Counted from the first letter of the stretch, positions 44,326 to 54,506 are shown. The stretch: 64,000 bases of DNA from Candidatus Caldarchaeum subterraneum (GCA_937934305.1 CALHAG010000009.1:1-64000), one strand, 5' to 3'. Numbers and translations are program-made. Notes: a model not told the origin generated them from the sequence alone.

Positions 44326-45276
44326 ATGCGTAGGATAGGGCTTGCTCGGGGACCTGAGCTTTTTCTATATAGTTTTCCCGAGCCGCATCCCTTGAACAGG
44401 ATAAGGCTTGAGGCTTTCTACCAGAAGATTGACAGTGAAGGAAAAGAATTGCAGGGCTTATTATTTGTCGAGCCTGAAAAAGCGGGGAAAGGTGATGTAA
44501 CGCTTTTCCACACACCTTCCTATGTGGAGTTTGTTGAAGAAAGATGCAGGGTGGGAAGAGGTTACCTCGACTACGGTGACACACCCGCTTTCCCAGGATG
44601 TTTCGAAGCTGCTTCATACGTCGTTGGAACTACGCTTAAGCTATTACGCATGATTCTCTCCGGCGAGATTTCAGCAGGATTCAACCCCATGGGCGGCCTG
44701 CATCACGCGAGACGGGACAGAGCGGGCGGGTTCTGCATATTTAACGACGCCGGCGTAGCCATCGAATATCTCCTCAGACGCGAAAACATACGGAACGTTG
44801 CCTATGTAGACATCGACGCGCATCATGGAGACGGTGTCTGCTACGACTTCTACAGCGAAAAGCGTGTGATATTCGCCGACATTCATCAAGATGGGCGTAC
44901 ACTTTACCCCGGGACAGGGTTTAGAAACGAGACAGGCGAAGGTGAGGCGCGTGGAACTAAGCTCAACATTCCGCTGATGCCCTACTCGGGTGATGAAGAG
45001 TTTTTCCAAGCATTTCAGGAGGTTGAACAGTTTCTCGAGAAACATGAATTCGACTTTCTGCTGCTTCAGTGTGGTGCTGATGGGTTGATGGGAGACCCGC
45101 TTACAAACCTTCAATACTCCGCTAAAGCCCATAGCTACGCGGCTTCGAGGCTTCTCAAAATCGCTGAGAAAAAGTGTGGAGGCAGGATTCTTGCGATGGG
45201 TGGCGGAGGATATGACCCTGTGAATGTGGCGCATGCGTGGACGGCCGTTGTGAAGGCGTTTGCCGAGCAGGGTTAG
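44326..45276 (+). CDS. Histone deacetylase/AcuC-family deacetylase
   Basis: FNPMGGLHHARRDRAGGFCIFNDAGVAIEYLL; YVDIDAHHGDGVCYDFY; LLLQCGADGLMGDPL; MGGGGYDP; start reassigned to ATG 44326. Confidence 0.92.
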   Translation: MRRIGLARGPELFLYSFPEPHPLNRIRLEAFYQKIDSEGKELQGLLFVEPEKAGKGDVTLFHTPSYVEFVEERCRVGRGYLDYGDTPAFPGCFEAASYVVGTTLKLLRMILSGEISAGFNPMGGLHHARRDRAGGFCIFNDAGVAIEYLLRRENIRNVAYVDIDAHHGDGVCYDFYSEKRVIFADIHQDGRTLYPGTGFRNETGEGEARGTKLNIPLMPYSGDEEFFQAFQEVEQFLEKHEFDFLLLQCGADGLMGDPLTNLQYSAKAHSYAASRLLKIAEKKCGGRILAMGGGGYDPVNVAHAWTAVVKAFAEQG

Positions 45277-45892
45277 GGTTGGGAAGAAGGGTATAAGGGC
45301 ACTCGGTGTCGCCGAGAGCTTTAGAAAGAGACTGGGTTCACGGGCTGTTCTGGCGGGTGTAGTGATGAGGTCGGATATGTTGGTGGACGGGTTTGTCTTC
45401 GGCGCCTGCACCGTCGGTGGAATGGACTCCACCGAGGGGGTTATCGAGATGTGGCGGCGTCTCGGCCGCATGGATATAAACGTGGTCCTGTTGAGCGGAA
45501 GCGTCATCAGCTGGTTCAACGTCGTCGACCTCAACAAGCTTCATCAAGCAATCAACATTCCATTGATATGCATCAGCTACCGCGACTCCCATGGCCTCGA
45601 TGAGGTTTTTAGGAAAAGGTTTCCGAGTGACTGGGAGCAGCGTCTCAGTGTTCACCGTAGCAACGGTGAGAGAAGCGACATTGTTCTGAGGACAGGCTAC
45701 AAAGTCTATGTGAGATGCTTTGGTCTACTGCCCGCCGATGCAAAAAACGTTCTCGACAAGTTCACGGTCGACGGCCGCTATCCCGAGCCCGTCAGACTGG
45801 CTAAGCTTCTCGCAAGAAGCGCGTTAAACTATCTTGAGCCTTTTCTCGGCCCTGAAGCCGGGTTCGCTGACGTAGGCGGGGAAACTACTTGA
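45260..45892 (+). CDS. DUF99 family protein
   Basis: IRALGVAESF..., AGVVMRSDMLVDGFVFGACTVGGMDST; VVLLSGSVISWFNVVDL. Confidence 0.85.
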   Translation: MPSRVRVGKKGIRALGVAESFRKRLGSRAVLAGVVMRSDMLVDGFVFGACTVGGMDSTEGVIEMWRRLGRMDINVVLLSGSVISWFNVVDLNKLHQAINIPLICISYRDSHGLDEVFRKRFPSDWEQRLSVHRSNGERSDIVLRTGYKVYVRCFGLLPADAKNVLDKFTVDGRYPEPVRLAKLLARSALNYLEPFLGPEAGFADVGGETT

Positions 45893-46873
45893 CAAAACCT
45901 CCACACCCTCGCTGAAAACAGACCCCTCTCCCAAGACAGAGTTCTCCAAATATGAGTCTGGACCGAGAAAACACTTCTCCAGGACAACAGAACCCCTTAC
46001 CCTGCTTCCGCTGCCGATGAATGAGCCTCTGCAGACGTAGCAGGGCCCCTCCAAAACCGAGCCCGATTCTATCACGCATCCTTCCTCAACCATGACCGGG
46101 CCCTTTATCTCAACGGCCTCCCCCAACAAGGCCCCCTCATCTATGGAGAATGCTTCACCGAGCAAGTTGCTCAGGTAAACATGGTTAACTTTGAGGTAGT
46201 CGGCGGGCAGTCCGACATCAAACCACCAACCTCTATCAAACACCTTCACACCTACAACGTGTCCCTGGGCAGCCATCTGGTTGACTGCGTCGGTCAGCTC
46301 TATCTCGCCGCGTTCAGAGAAACCCACCTGCTCGAGGGCTTTGAAGATGTGTTTGCTGAAGATGTATATGCCTGCATTGACTATTTTTCCCGCGCCCGTC
46401 TTCTCCTCTATCTTGACCAGCCGTTCTCCCTCAAGCTTGATGGAGCCAAATCTCCTGCTCTCCTCCATCTCAACAGCCGCCAAAACGCTGTCGAACCCGC
46501 CCCTACGCCAAAAACCCAGCAACCGTCGCAGAACCTCATCGTTTACTGTGACGTCGCCATAAACCACGAGAAAAACATCCTCATCCTCCAAAAACTCTCT
46601 ACACTCTTTCAAAGCCTGGCCCGTGCCGAGAAGCTTCTTCTGCTCGATGAAAGTTAGCCGGGGTCTATGTAGTCTCTTGAGGGCCTCCACCGCATCTTGT
46701 CCATGGTATCCGACAAGAACGCCGACATCATCTATTCCAGCCGCGAAAAGGGCCTCGACAACCCATCTAATCAACGGCTTACCCGCGACGGGCAAAACAT
46801 GCTTAGGCCTGTTGACAGTCAGAGGCCTCAGCCTCTTACCGTAGCCAGCCGCGAAAACCACCGCTTTCAACAA
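45824..46873 (-). CDS. Nucleoside-diphosphate-sugar pyrophosphorylase (glucose-1-phosphate thymidylyltransferase-like)
   Basis: MLKAVVFAAGYGKRLRPLTVNRPKHVLPVAGKPLIRWVVEAL; VYGDVTVNDEVL; C-terminal hexapeptide repeats. Confidence 0.9.
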   Translation of the reverse strand: MLKAVVFAAGYGKRLRPLTVNRPKHVLPVAGKPLIRWVVEALFAAGIDDVGVLVGYHGQDAVEALKRLHRPRLTFIEQKKLLGTGQALKECREFLEDEDVFLVVYGDVTVNDEVLRRLLGFWRRGGFDSVLAAVEMEESRRFGSIKLEGERLVKIEEKTGAGKIVNAGIYIFSKHIFKALEQVGFSERGEIELTDAVNQMAAQGHVVGVKVFDRGWWFDVGLPADYLKVNHVYLSNLLGEAFSIDEGALLGEAVEIKGPVMVEEGCVIESGSVLEGPCYVCRGSFIGSGSRVRGSVVLEKCFLGPDSYLENSVLGEGSVFSEGVEVLSSSFPAYVSEPGFRAEKRLKIV

Positions 46874-46914
46874 ATTATTACTTTAAAAACGCCTTATCAA
46901 GATACTTTCGCGGA

Positions 46915-47922
46915 ATGGCTCTCACTTTTGTCGGCGGTGGATTGGGCAGGTTTGAGCATCTGACCCTCGAGGCACTAGAAACCATAAAGAGTGTGGAGAA
47001 AATCTATGTGGACACTTATACGAGCTTCTGGGCAGATGACTTCCTCGACAAGCTGAGAGAGACCGCGGGCCATGTTGTTGTAGCCGACCGGAAAATGCTC
47101 GAGGACAACGTTCACAAGCTTGTCTCAGAGGCCGTGGAAAATGAGATAGCTTTGCTGACGCCAGGAGACCCGTTCATAGCCACAACCCACCTCTCCATAA
47201 GAACAATCGCACACAGGAAAAACGTTGCAGTAAAAGTTGTTCACGGCGTTTCAGCGGTCTCCGCCGCAGTAAGCTCCTCGGGCCTCCACGTCTACAAGTT
47301 CGGCAAAACAGCCACCATCCCGAAAACAACCGACTCCAACATGCTACACGAAGTATTCAAAACAATCGAGACAAACCTCTCAAACAACCTCCACACCCTA
47401 CTCCTCCTAGACACATCAGACCAAGGCCTAACAGTACCAGAAGCAGTAAAACAGCTGCTGGACTACTCAAAACAACACGGCAAATCCTTTATAAACCAAA
47501 ACACGCTCATGGTTGCTCTAGCGAGGCTCGGATTCCCCGACAACGTAACCCTGGCCGCCCCCGCCGAGAAACTCATCTCACACAATTTTCCACCGCCACC
47601 GCACTCAATCATCATACCATCAAGCCTCCACTTCACAGAGGAAGAAATACTACAAACTTTCCACAAGGGTCCTTTAAACACCGCGGAAAACCCGTTAAAA
47701 AGTAGAGTAATGAACTATGTCTCAAAATGCCGGAGAATAATTGCCGAGCTAAGCCGCGTCCATGAGCAGACAGACTATCTTGGATACGTTTCAAGATATG
47801 TGGAGGATGCTGAGCGCTTCATCAGGGATGGTAAAATGGCTGACGCTCTTCTGGCGATAGGTTATGCGGAGGGCTTGCTTGACGCTTTGAGACTCAGGGG
47901 AGAGGTGAGGTTTACTTGGTGA
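46915..47922 (+). CDS. dphB: Diphthine synthase (SAM-dependent tetrapyrrole methylase family) with C-terminal extension
   Basis: MALTFVGGGLGRFEHLTLEALETIKSVEKIYVDTYTSFW; LTPGDPFIATTHLSIRTIA; HGVSAVSAAVSSSGLHVYKFGKTATIP. Confidence 0.92.
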   Translation: MALTFVGGGLGRFEHLTLEALETIKSVEKIYVDTYTSFWADDFLDKLRETAGHVVVADRKMLEDNVHKLVSEAVENEIALLTPGDPFIATTHLSIRTIAHRKNVAVKVVHGVSAVSAAVSSSGLHVYKFGKTATIPKTTDSNMLHEVFKTIETNLSNNLHTLLLLDTSDQGLTVPEAVKQLLDYSKQHGKSFINQNTLMVALARLGFPDNVTLAAPAEKLISHNFPPPPHSIIIPSSLHFTEEEILQTFHKGPLNTAENPLKSRVMNYVSKCRRIIAELSRVHEQTDYLGYVSRYVEDAERFIRDGKMADALLAIGYAEGLLDALRLRGEVRFTW

Positions 47923-48365
47923 AGAGCAGAACTGTTCTAACGACGGGGGCTTTCGACATCCTTCATCTCGGACACATGCTCATGTTAAAGGATGCCAAAA
48001 AACTCGCAGGCCCACGTGGGAAACTAGTAGTGGTGGTGGCATCAGATAAAACAGTGAGACGTAACAAAGGACGTTCACCCATCTTTGGTGCACGTGAAAG
48101 GAGAAGAATGCTCCAATTCCTCAAGCCGGTTGACGAAGTGTTAATCGGCTACGACCCGGTTTCTTTTGAAAAAATTTTGAAGAAAGTTAGGCCGGACATC
48201 GTCGCGTTTGGCTATGACCAGCGGAGAATTCGCGACCAGTTTATGAGATTCTGCCGAGAGAGAAAGATTAAGGTTAGGGTTGTGACGCTTAGGAAGCATA
48301 GCGTGAATCCTGTGAGCAGCAGCGACGTCGTTAAACGGGTTCTACGCCTCGGAAAGCGCGTATGA
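47916..48365 (+). CDS. ribL: Archaeal FAD synthetase RibL-like cytidylyltransferase
   Basis: VLTTGAFDILHLGHMLMLKDAKKLAG; KGRSPIFGARERRRML; next to ribK. Confidence 0.85.
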   Translation: MVKSRTVLTTGAFDILHLGHMLMLKDAKKLAGPRGKLVVVVASDKTVRRNKGRSPIFGARERRRMLQFLKPVDEVLIGYDPVSFEKILKKVRPDIVAFGYDQRRIRDQFMRFCRERKIKVRVVTLRKHSVNPVSSSDVVKRVLRLGKRV

Positions 48366-49082
48366 TGTCTTCAACCCTTCATAGAATATTTTTGGCTGGA
48401 GTGTTGCCGAGATTTTGACGAGTGAGCCGTCGACTAGGCCCAGTTTCTCGCGGAGGTTGTGTTGGGCTATGAGTTCTGCGACTGAGTTGTCGTAGAGGGT
48501 GCGTTCGGGGAAAATCATGAACGCGGGCTCTGTGTCGTTTACGGTTACCCTTACTGCTTTGACGTCTCCGTATGTTCTTTTCTCGTCTCTGAAGCCGTGT
48601 ATCTTTATGTCGGCGTACTTCTGGAGAAGCATCTTGTTTTCTATCGAGTCTTTCGAGAGCAAGGTGATGTTCAAGGTTCCGGGGTAGGGGATGAACCCGA
48701 GTTTCTCCTGCATCTGCTTGACATAGTTGGGAAGAGACATGTAGTAGACGCCTTCACCGTAGCCCGTGAAAACTCTTCCCTCGAGAACGACCTTGACAGG
48801 CCTCTCGAAAATCATTTTCAATGTAAGGTATAGGTCAAGCAGCCTTGCAACACCTTTCTGCGTTAACTTGACGTAGCTTGTTCGGCCAACAACCCGCCGC
48901 TCAATCAACCCCTCCTTCTCAAGAAGTATCAGAAGCCTCGATGCCGACTGCTGACTAGTTGAGAACTGCCTAGAAAGTATGGGGGTGGTGATTTTCAGGC
49001 TTGAGGTTATAGCCCCTGCCTCTGCAAGGTATATCAACACTCTTTCTCGGAGAGAGAGGTTTGCCACGTCACCATTTTCCAA
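48342..49082 (-). CDS. ribK: CTP-dependent riboflavin kinase (DUF120) with N-terminal HTH
   Basis: wHTH RQFSTSQQSASRLLILLEKEGLIERR; GRVFTGYGEGVYYMSLPNYVKQMQEKLGFIPYPGTLNI. Confidence 0.92.
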   Translation of the reverse strand: MENGDVANLSLRERVLIYLAEAGAITSSLKITTPILSRQFSTSQQSASRLLILLEKEGLIERRVVGRTSYVKLTQKGVARLLDLYLTLKMIFERPVKVVLEGRVFTGYGEGVYYMSLPNYVKQMQEKLGFIPYPGTLNITLLSKDSIENKMLLQKYADIKIHGFRDEKRTYGDVKAVRVTVNDTEPAFMIFPERTLYDNSVAELIAQHNLREKLGLVDGSLVKISATLQPKIFYEGLKTSYALSEA

Positions 49083-49150
49083 TCCTTCAGCTTGATTTAA
49101 ACATAAGAACCGGTTTAAACGGGGTGAAAAATCGGCGTAACGACGAGAAA

Positions 49151-49780
49151 TTAAACCGTTATTGATTCTTCTGCCTCGAGACCTTTCTGGGTGTAAAGTA
49201 GTAGGTCTATCCCGTTTCCGCTGCCGGCGTCTCTAGCTATAGAAGCTTTGATGGCTTTGGCAGCGAGGTCTCTTATCTCAGTAGCTGACATATCTTTCCG
49301 GTACAGGTTCTCGATTACTCCGACAGCAACCTCCGCACCCGTGCCGACCACCGCGTAATCGTCCTCTATCATCGAGCCAAGAGGGTCGAGGACAATTACA
49401 TGCGGGCCCTGAGAATCGATGCCGCCAACAATCGTCTCCATAAAGTAGGGGAAGTATCTGTTTCCGAATAGGTTCCATGAGAGTATCTTGGCCACGGTTT
49501 TTACACTGGGTTCGACGCCTTGCTCGAGCCTGTAGAGGTTGACGACCGCTGTAACCTCTTTAATCATGTTCTGCATGTCGGCGACGACTCCTGCGCATGC
49601 CGCTCCAACGTTGTTGCTTATTTTGAAGACTTTTCTCGCCTGTTTTGACATCACGAAGTAGCCATAGGCAAATCTTTTCTCAGCAGCTATCACGACGCTG
49701 TCTTTACCCCTTATCCCCAGGGTTGTGGCGCCGGGGTAGTAGAGTGGGGCAGCCATGTCAGTATCCCGTGGCATCATCAT
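49151..49780 (-). CDS. Proteasome beta-type subunit, Thr1 position replaced by Ala
   Basis: YYPGATTLGIRGKDSVVIAAEKRFAYGYFVMSKQARKVFKI; IVGGIDSQGPHVIVLDPLGSMIEDDYAVVGTGAEVA; IARDAGSGNGID. Confidence 0.92.
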   Translation of the reverse strand: MMMPRDTDMAAPLYYPGATTLGIRGKDSVVIAAEKRFAYGYFVMSKQARKVFKISNNVGAACAGVVADMQNMIKEVTAVVNLYRLEQGVEPSVKTVAKILSWNLFGNRYFPYFMETIVGGIDSQGPHVIVLDPLGSMIEDDYAVVGTGAEVAVGVIENLYRKDMSATEIRDLAAKAIKASIARDAGSGNGIDLLLYTQKGLEAEESITV

Positions 49781-49838
49781 CTCGAGTAACTAATATAGGT
49801 TCGCGTCAACCATAAATCAAGTCAACACCGACATAGCC

Positions 49839-50924
49839 TTGATGGAGCGTTTTCTCGAACTCGATGGTTCAATAGGTGAGGGAGGTGGTCAGGTTCTTAG
49901 AGTAGCCTTAGCCATCTCGGCAATAATTAGAAGACCTCTCCATGTTTACAACATCAGGAAGAAGAGAAGCAACCCGGGGCTTCGTAACCAGCATCTGACC
50001 GCTGTAAGGGCTGTTCAGCTAGCCTGCGGAGGAGAGGTGAGAAACGCCCACATCGGCTCGACTGAGATATTTTTCATCCCCGGAAAAGACACCATAGAAA
50101 AACTGTTTCTAGACACAGGCACGGCGGGAAGCACATCACTAGTCCTCCAGTCACTTATCCCCGTCCTCTGCTTTGGGAAAACTAGGACACTGTTCCGGAT
50201 ACGCGGTGGAACAAACAACCCAAACGCGCCCACCTTCGAATATTTTCAGCAGATTTTCTTCCATTTTCTGCATAGGATTGGAGTCGAATGTGGGCTGAGG
50301 CTTTTGAGACGCGGTTTTTACCCTAGAGGAGGCGGCGAGGTGGAGGGATACATCGTCCCTGTAAAGAGAATCTCGGCTTTCAGCTTGACCGAGAGGCCTC
50401 AGCTCACAAAAGTATCCATCCACGCATACACCTCTAGACTTCCGCCGCATGTAGCTAAGCGAATGGCCGAGTCATGTCGACAGCGGCTGCAAGCCGACGG
50501 CATAACAGTGGTAGAGACACGTGAAGAGGTGTTAACCGAGTCTATGCACGGCTGCGCAGTCGACCCGGGAGCTGGAATATTTGTCGCGGGGGAGTTTGAC
50601 ACAATCCGCATGGGTGTTGACAGGCTTGGAGAGAAGGGGGTTCCGGCTGAGAAGGTGGGCCAGGAAGCCGCGGAAGATTTTCTCAAGGAGTATCGAAGCG
50701 GTGCCCCGGTTGACACTCATCTCGGAGACATGCTGGTGATTTACGCCGCTTTGGCCGAAGGTGTCTCAACATACCGTGTCTCAACACTCACCATGCATAC
50801 GCTAACCAGCATAGATGTCTGCAAAGCTCTTCTCGAAATCACTGCTTCCGTGGATGGTGAGCTGGGAGGCCCTGCCACAATCACCATACGTGGAACGGGG
50901 ATACTGAACAAAAATATATCATAG
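49839..50924 (+). CDS. rtcA: RNA 3'-terminal phosphate cyclase
   Basis: LDGSIGEGGGQVLRVALAISAI; KKRSNPGLRNQHLTAVRAV; RGGTNNPNAPTFEYF; GFYPRGGGEV; MLVIYAALAEG. Confidence 0.95.
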   Translation: MMERFLELDGSIGEGGGQVLRVALAISAIIRRPLHVYNIRKKRSNPGLRNQHLTAVRAVQLACGGEVRNAHIGSTEIFFIPGKDTIEKLFLDTGTAGSTSLVLQSLIPVLCFGKTRTLFRIRGGTNNPNAPTFEYFQQIFFHFLHRIGVECGLRLLRRGFYPRGGGEVEGYIVPVKRISAFSLTERPQLTKVSIHAYTSRLPPHVAKRMAESCRQRLQADGITVVETREEVLTESMHGCAVDPGAGIFVAGEFDTIRMGVDRLGEKGVPAEKVGQEAAEDFLKEYRSGAPVDTHLGDMLVIYAALAEGVSTYRVSTLTMHTLTSIDVCKALLEITASVDGELGGPATITIRGTGILNKNIS

Positions 50925-50942
50925 CGAGAGAAAGGATGCCGA

Positions 50943-51458
50943 ATGAAACGTGGACTCTTCATTGGCCGTTTCCAGCCTTTTCACCTCGGGCACCTCCGCG
51001 CCGTTGAACACATTCTGAGAAAAGAGGATGAACTCATTATCGGCATCGGCTCCGCCCAATACAGTCACACAGCAGATAATCCTTTCACAGCAGGAGAACG
51101 TATAGAGATAATCATGAAAAGCCTCAGGCAAACAGTTGATACACGCCGTGTCTACCTGATACCAATACCGGACGTCGGAGAACACAGGCTTTGGGTCAGC
51201 CAAGTCATCTCCTACTGCCCCAGTTTCCAAACTGTTTACAGCAACAACGGCTTGGTCAAGGTGTTGTTTGAAGAGGCTGGATACAGGGTTGAGCCTGTTC
51301 CCTTCTTTGACCGTGAGCTGATGATGGGCCGTGAAATCAGGCGACTCATATCGTCTGGCGGAGACTGGAGAAGCAGGCTTCACCCCGACGCCGCAAAGTA
51401 TCTCGCCGAGATAGGTGCGGAGAAGAGGCTGGCGACCATTCTCAAGCCCGACTTTTGA
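50943..51458 (+). CDS. nadM: Nicotinamide-nucleotide adenylyltransferase
   Basis: MKRGLFIGRFQPFHLGHLRAVEHIL; GIGSAQYSHTADNPFTAGERIEII; VYLIPIPD. Confidence 0.93.
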   Translation: MKRGLFIGRFQPFHLGHLRAVEHILRKEDELIIGIGSAQYSHTADNPFTAGERIEIIMKSLRQTVDTRRVYLIPIPDVGEHRLWVSQVISYCPSFQTVYSNNGLVKVLFEEAGYRVEPVPFFDRELMMGREIRRLISSGGDWRSRLHPDAAKYLAEIGAEKRLATILKPDF

Positions 51459-52233
51459 CGAATGATATTCTGTCGCCGGGTTTTATGCCGAATGTCTTTG
51501 ACGCGTTTCCCCTGTTGACGGAAAGCTCCAAGTAGCCTGTTCCCCCCACCAGCAGAATAGGCTCACCCATCCCTACCTCAGCGTAAAATCTGCCAACCTT
51601 GGCAACCGTCTTCCATTCATCGTTAACATAAACCTCCGCTATTAACCAATCACTAGGTAAGCCACCCTCGATACAGGTAATCGCGTTACCAAACCTGTCA
51701 ACATGGAGAACAACCGAATCCACCCAACCATCTCCCCAAACAGGCTTCGGTAACTGTAGCTGAACCGTTAATACATACGGCTCAGTTAGATGGGAGATGT
51801 CTTTTCCAGCGGCGACAAGACCCGCCACGTACGCGAAAACATCTCTTCCATGAAAGGTGTTGGAAACATTTGGAATAAGCTCCGACTTTATTCTGAACAC
51901 TTGTCTAATCTTTTCACGTGATGCAGCTGGATAGAGGAGGCCGTTGTCAGGCCCTATGAAGGTTTTCCCCGACATGGTTTCGATGATGAGGGCTGCGCGT
52001 TCGCTGCCGACGCCGGGGTCGATGACTGCAACGAAGATTGTGTTGCTTGGGAATGTTTTTGCGGCGAGCGCCAGGAGGAAGGCTCCCTGCAGTATGTTTT
52101 GGGGATAGACCTGATGTGTGATGTCGACAAGCACCGCGTCACGAGTTTCCTTGAGAATAGTGGCTTTGACCTCTGCGACGTAGGTGTCCACGTCGCCGAA
52201 GTCGGTTAAGAGAGCGACGATTGGTTTATTCAT
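51442..52233 (-). CDS. SAM hydroxide adenosyltransferase (DUF62)
   Basis: [64 protein letters not shown]. Start at ATG 52233. Confidence 0.9.
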   Translation of the reverse strand: MNKPIVALLTDFGDVDTYVAEVKATILKETRDAVLVDITHQVYPQNILQGAFLLALAAKTFPSNTIFVAVIDPGVGSERAALIIETMSGKTFIGPDNGLLYPAASREKIRQVFRIKSELIPNVSNTFHGRDVFAYVAGLVAAGKDISHLTEPYVLTVQLQLPKPVWGDGWVDSVVLHVDRFGNAITCIEGGLPSDWLIAEVYVNDEWKTVAKVGRFYAEVGMGEPILLVGGTGYLELSVNRGNASKTFGIKPGDRISFVKSRA

Positions 52234-52266
52234 CCTTTTATCCACCGCTTGGAAACGTTCAGGGTA

Positions 52267-52623
52267 ATGGCTGGATTTAAGCAGGTGATTGTTGTGCGGT
52301 CTGATTTGAGGATGAGTGTGGGCAAGACCGCTGCTCAGGCTGGGCATGCGGCTGTGCTTGCTCTGGAGAGGACACGTAGAATGAGGCCCGAATGGGTTAG
52401 AAACTGGTTTGAGACAGGGCAGAAGAAAGTTGTTCTCCGTGTTTCATCCGAGGAGGAGCTTCGCAGAATAGCCATGGAGTGCAGTCGACGCGGTTTGCCG
52501 TGGGAAATTGTTGAAGACGCCGGGTTGACAGAGCTTCCTCCAGGAACCGCAACAGCCCTCGGCATAGGCCCAGCGCCTGAAGAGGAAGTGGACAAGGTAA
52601 CGGGAAGCTTACCCCTTCTCTGA
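52267..52623 (+). CDS. pth2: Peptidyl-tRNA hydrolase Pth2
   Basis: [66 protein letters not shown]. Confidence 0.93.
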   Translation: MAGFKQVIVVRSDLRMSVGKTAAQAGHAAVLALERTRRMRPEWVRNWFETGQKKVVLRVSSEEELRRIAMECSRRGLPWEIVEDAGLTELPPGTATALGIGPAPEEEVDKVTGSLPLL

Positions 52624-52634
52624 GGCGAAACAAA

Positions 52635-53318
52635 ATGTTTGAAGAATACTCCCCACACAGGCCACGCCTAGTCTACGTCATTATAGTCGCCAACATCGCT
52701 GTCTGGCTTTTCATCAACATCGTTTTCACCAACCAGGCAGCGCTAAGCAGGTTTCTTCTCAGCTTCGGGGCTGTGCCATTTTTCATTCTGAATGGGCAGA
52801 ACCTCATCAGCCTCATCAGCTACATGTTTATCCACGTCGATTTCTTCCACATTTTCCTCAACATGTATGCTCTCTTTCTCTTCGGCAGGGATGTTGAGGA
52901 GCGGCTGGGGTCAGCCTTGTTCCTCGGCGTATATTTTCTAAGCGGGGTTGTCGCCGCGGTTTTTCACATGATTTATTACGCTGTTTTCATGTCTCTGGAA
53001 TGTAGTCCATTTGTTCGCCCTCTTCCGGCTGTTTGCGTGGTTCCGGCTATAGGAGCGTCGGGAGCTATATTCGGCATCATGGGAAGCTATCTCGTCTTCT
53101 TTCCACGGAGACCTCTCGCAGCCTTTCTCTACCTCATACCAATCATCGCACCAGCATACATCGTCATAGCCTTCATCATCCTAATCCAGACCTTCTTCAT
53201 GCTGACCATGCCATTTAGCACCATCGCATACACGGCACATGTTGGAGGATTCATCGCAGGACTTCTTGCATCACTACCGTTAAGAAACCGTGGACCCAGC
53301 TGGACCGTTTATGGTTAG
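52635..53318 (+). CDS. Rhomboid-family intramembrane serine protease
   Basis: FMFIHVDFFHIFLNMYALFLFG-like loop; catalytic GASGAIFGIMGSYL; HVGGFIAGLL. Confidence 0.9.
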   Translation: MFEEYSPHRPRLVYVIIVANIAVWLFINIVFTNQAALSRFLLSFGAVPFFILNGQNLISLISYMFIHVDFFHIFLNMYALFLFGRDVEERLGSALFLGVYFLSGVVAAVFHMIYYAVFMSLECSPFVRPLPAVCVVPAIGASGAIFGIMGSYLVFFPRRPLAAFLYLIPIIAPAYIVIAFIILIQTFFMLTMPFSTIAYTAHVGGFIAGLLASLPLRNRGPSWTVYG

Positions 53319-53358
53319 CAACCTATAATAATAAGCCGCCGCTTTTCTGCTTAAAGAC

Positions 53359-54015
53359 ATGTACCCGCAGACAAGAACCTTCTTCCCAGGATACATAAAA
53401 ACAGGAATATTCGGCTACAGGTTTGCGGACTCGAAAAACATAGTGTCGATGGTCGAGGAGAATGAGGTTCCGCCGCGTAAGGTTGACGAGACAATCGCTC
53501 GTTATGGTGTGGAGAAGGTTCACAGAGTGGAGACGCCCCGTGGTGTTGAGTATTTTCTCTACAGGTTTCGCAACTTTAGGCTGATAAGGTATCTGCTCAA
53601 CTGGGGTAGGATGGCTTCTCTCTTTCCCGCTCACATAACCACGGCATGCTGCTCGGTCGAGTTTGCTGCAACACACTCACCCAGATACGACCCTGAGCGC
53701 TTTGGCTGGCTTCCTGCCACGGGAAGCCTTCGCCAGAGCGATGTGTTGGTTGTGGAGGGAACTGTTACTTCAAAGATGGCTCAGAGGCTTCGACTGGTCT
53801 ATGACCAGATGCCTGAGCCGAAGTGGGTGATGGCCATGGGCGCATGCGCCATAAGCGGCGGACTATACGCCAAAGATAGCTACAACGTCATACAGGGCAT
53901 AGACGATATTCTCCCGGTTGATGTCTATGTTCCTGGATGTCCTCCAAACCCCTCAACGTTTTTCCAAGCCATTCTGCTGCTTAGAGAGAAAATCCTGTAT
54001 GGGAGGGTTGCATAA
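53359..54015 (+). CDS. nuoB: NADH-quinone oxidoreductase subunit B
   Basis: TTACCSVEFAATHSPRYDPERFG; MGACAISGGLYA; PVDVYVPGCPPNPSTFFQAILLL. Confidence 0.93.
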   Translation: MYPQTRTFFPGYIKTGIFGYRFADSKNIVSMVEENEVPPRKVDETIARYGVEKVHRVETPRGVEYFLYRFRNFRLIRYLLNWGRMASLFPAHITTACCSVEFAATHSPRYDPERFGWLPATGSLRQSDVLVVEGTVTSKMAQRLRLVYDQMPEPKWVMAMGACAISGGLYAKDSYNVIQGIDDILPVDVYVPGCPPNPSTFFQAILLLREKILYGRVA

Positions 54016-54500
54016 TGTCTGAAAACGTGTTGACCGTTGTCACAGAGCTTGAGAACAAGTTTGGAAAAGCGTTGCTGGAGAAGGCTGTGGACACACGTAA
54101 GCTTGTGAAAATTGTTGTGGAGGTCGATTCGCTGGTCGCTGTGGCACGTTTTCTAAGAGACAACTATGGGCTCGACCATGTGAAAGCGGTTACCGGCGTG
54201 GATTTGAGCAGGCTTTTGAAGAAAGAGGACAAGATAGAGGTCATTTATCATCTCGGCTCCTACACGAGGCCTGAGCTGGCAACGGCTGACATAGCGCTGT
54301 CGACGAAGCTGGATAGAAAGTCGCCGCGTATGCCGAGCCTGATGGATGTTTGGCCCAGTGTGGAGTTTCATGAACGAGAGGTGTATGAAATGTTCGGAGT
54401 AGTTTTCGAAGGTCATCCAGACTTGAGGAGGCTACTATTGCCAGAGTATTGGAACGACATTCCGCCCATGTTGAAGGATTATGAGCCGCCGGGGCGGTGA
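54015..54500 (+). CDS. nuoC: NADH-quinone oxidoreductase subunit C
   Basis: SLMDVWPSVEFHEREVYEMFGVVFEGHPDLRRLLLPEYW. Confidence 0.93.
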   Translation: MSENVLTVVTELENKFGKALLEKAVDTRKLVKIVVEVDSLVAVARFLRDNYGLDHVKAVTGVDLSRLLKKEDKIEVIYHLGSYTRPELATADIALSTKLDRKSPRMPSLMDVWPSVEFHEREVYEMFGVVFEGHPDLRRLLLPEYWNDIPPMLKDYEPPGR

Positions 54501-54506
54501 AACAAG

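Noticed and set aside
44269-44617. N-terminal extension of the DinB ORF in the track
   Set aside because: Overlaps the HDAC gene start and does not resemble Y-polymerase sequence; conserved start MPRIVLFLDLDYFF begins at TTG 44269.
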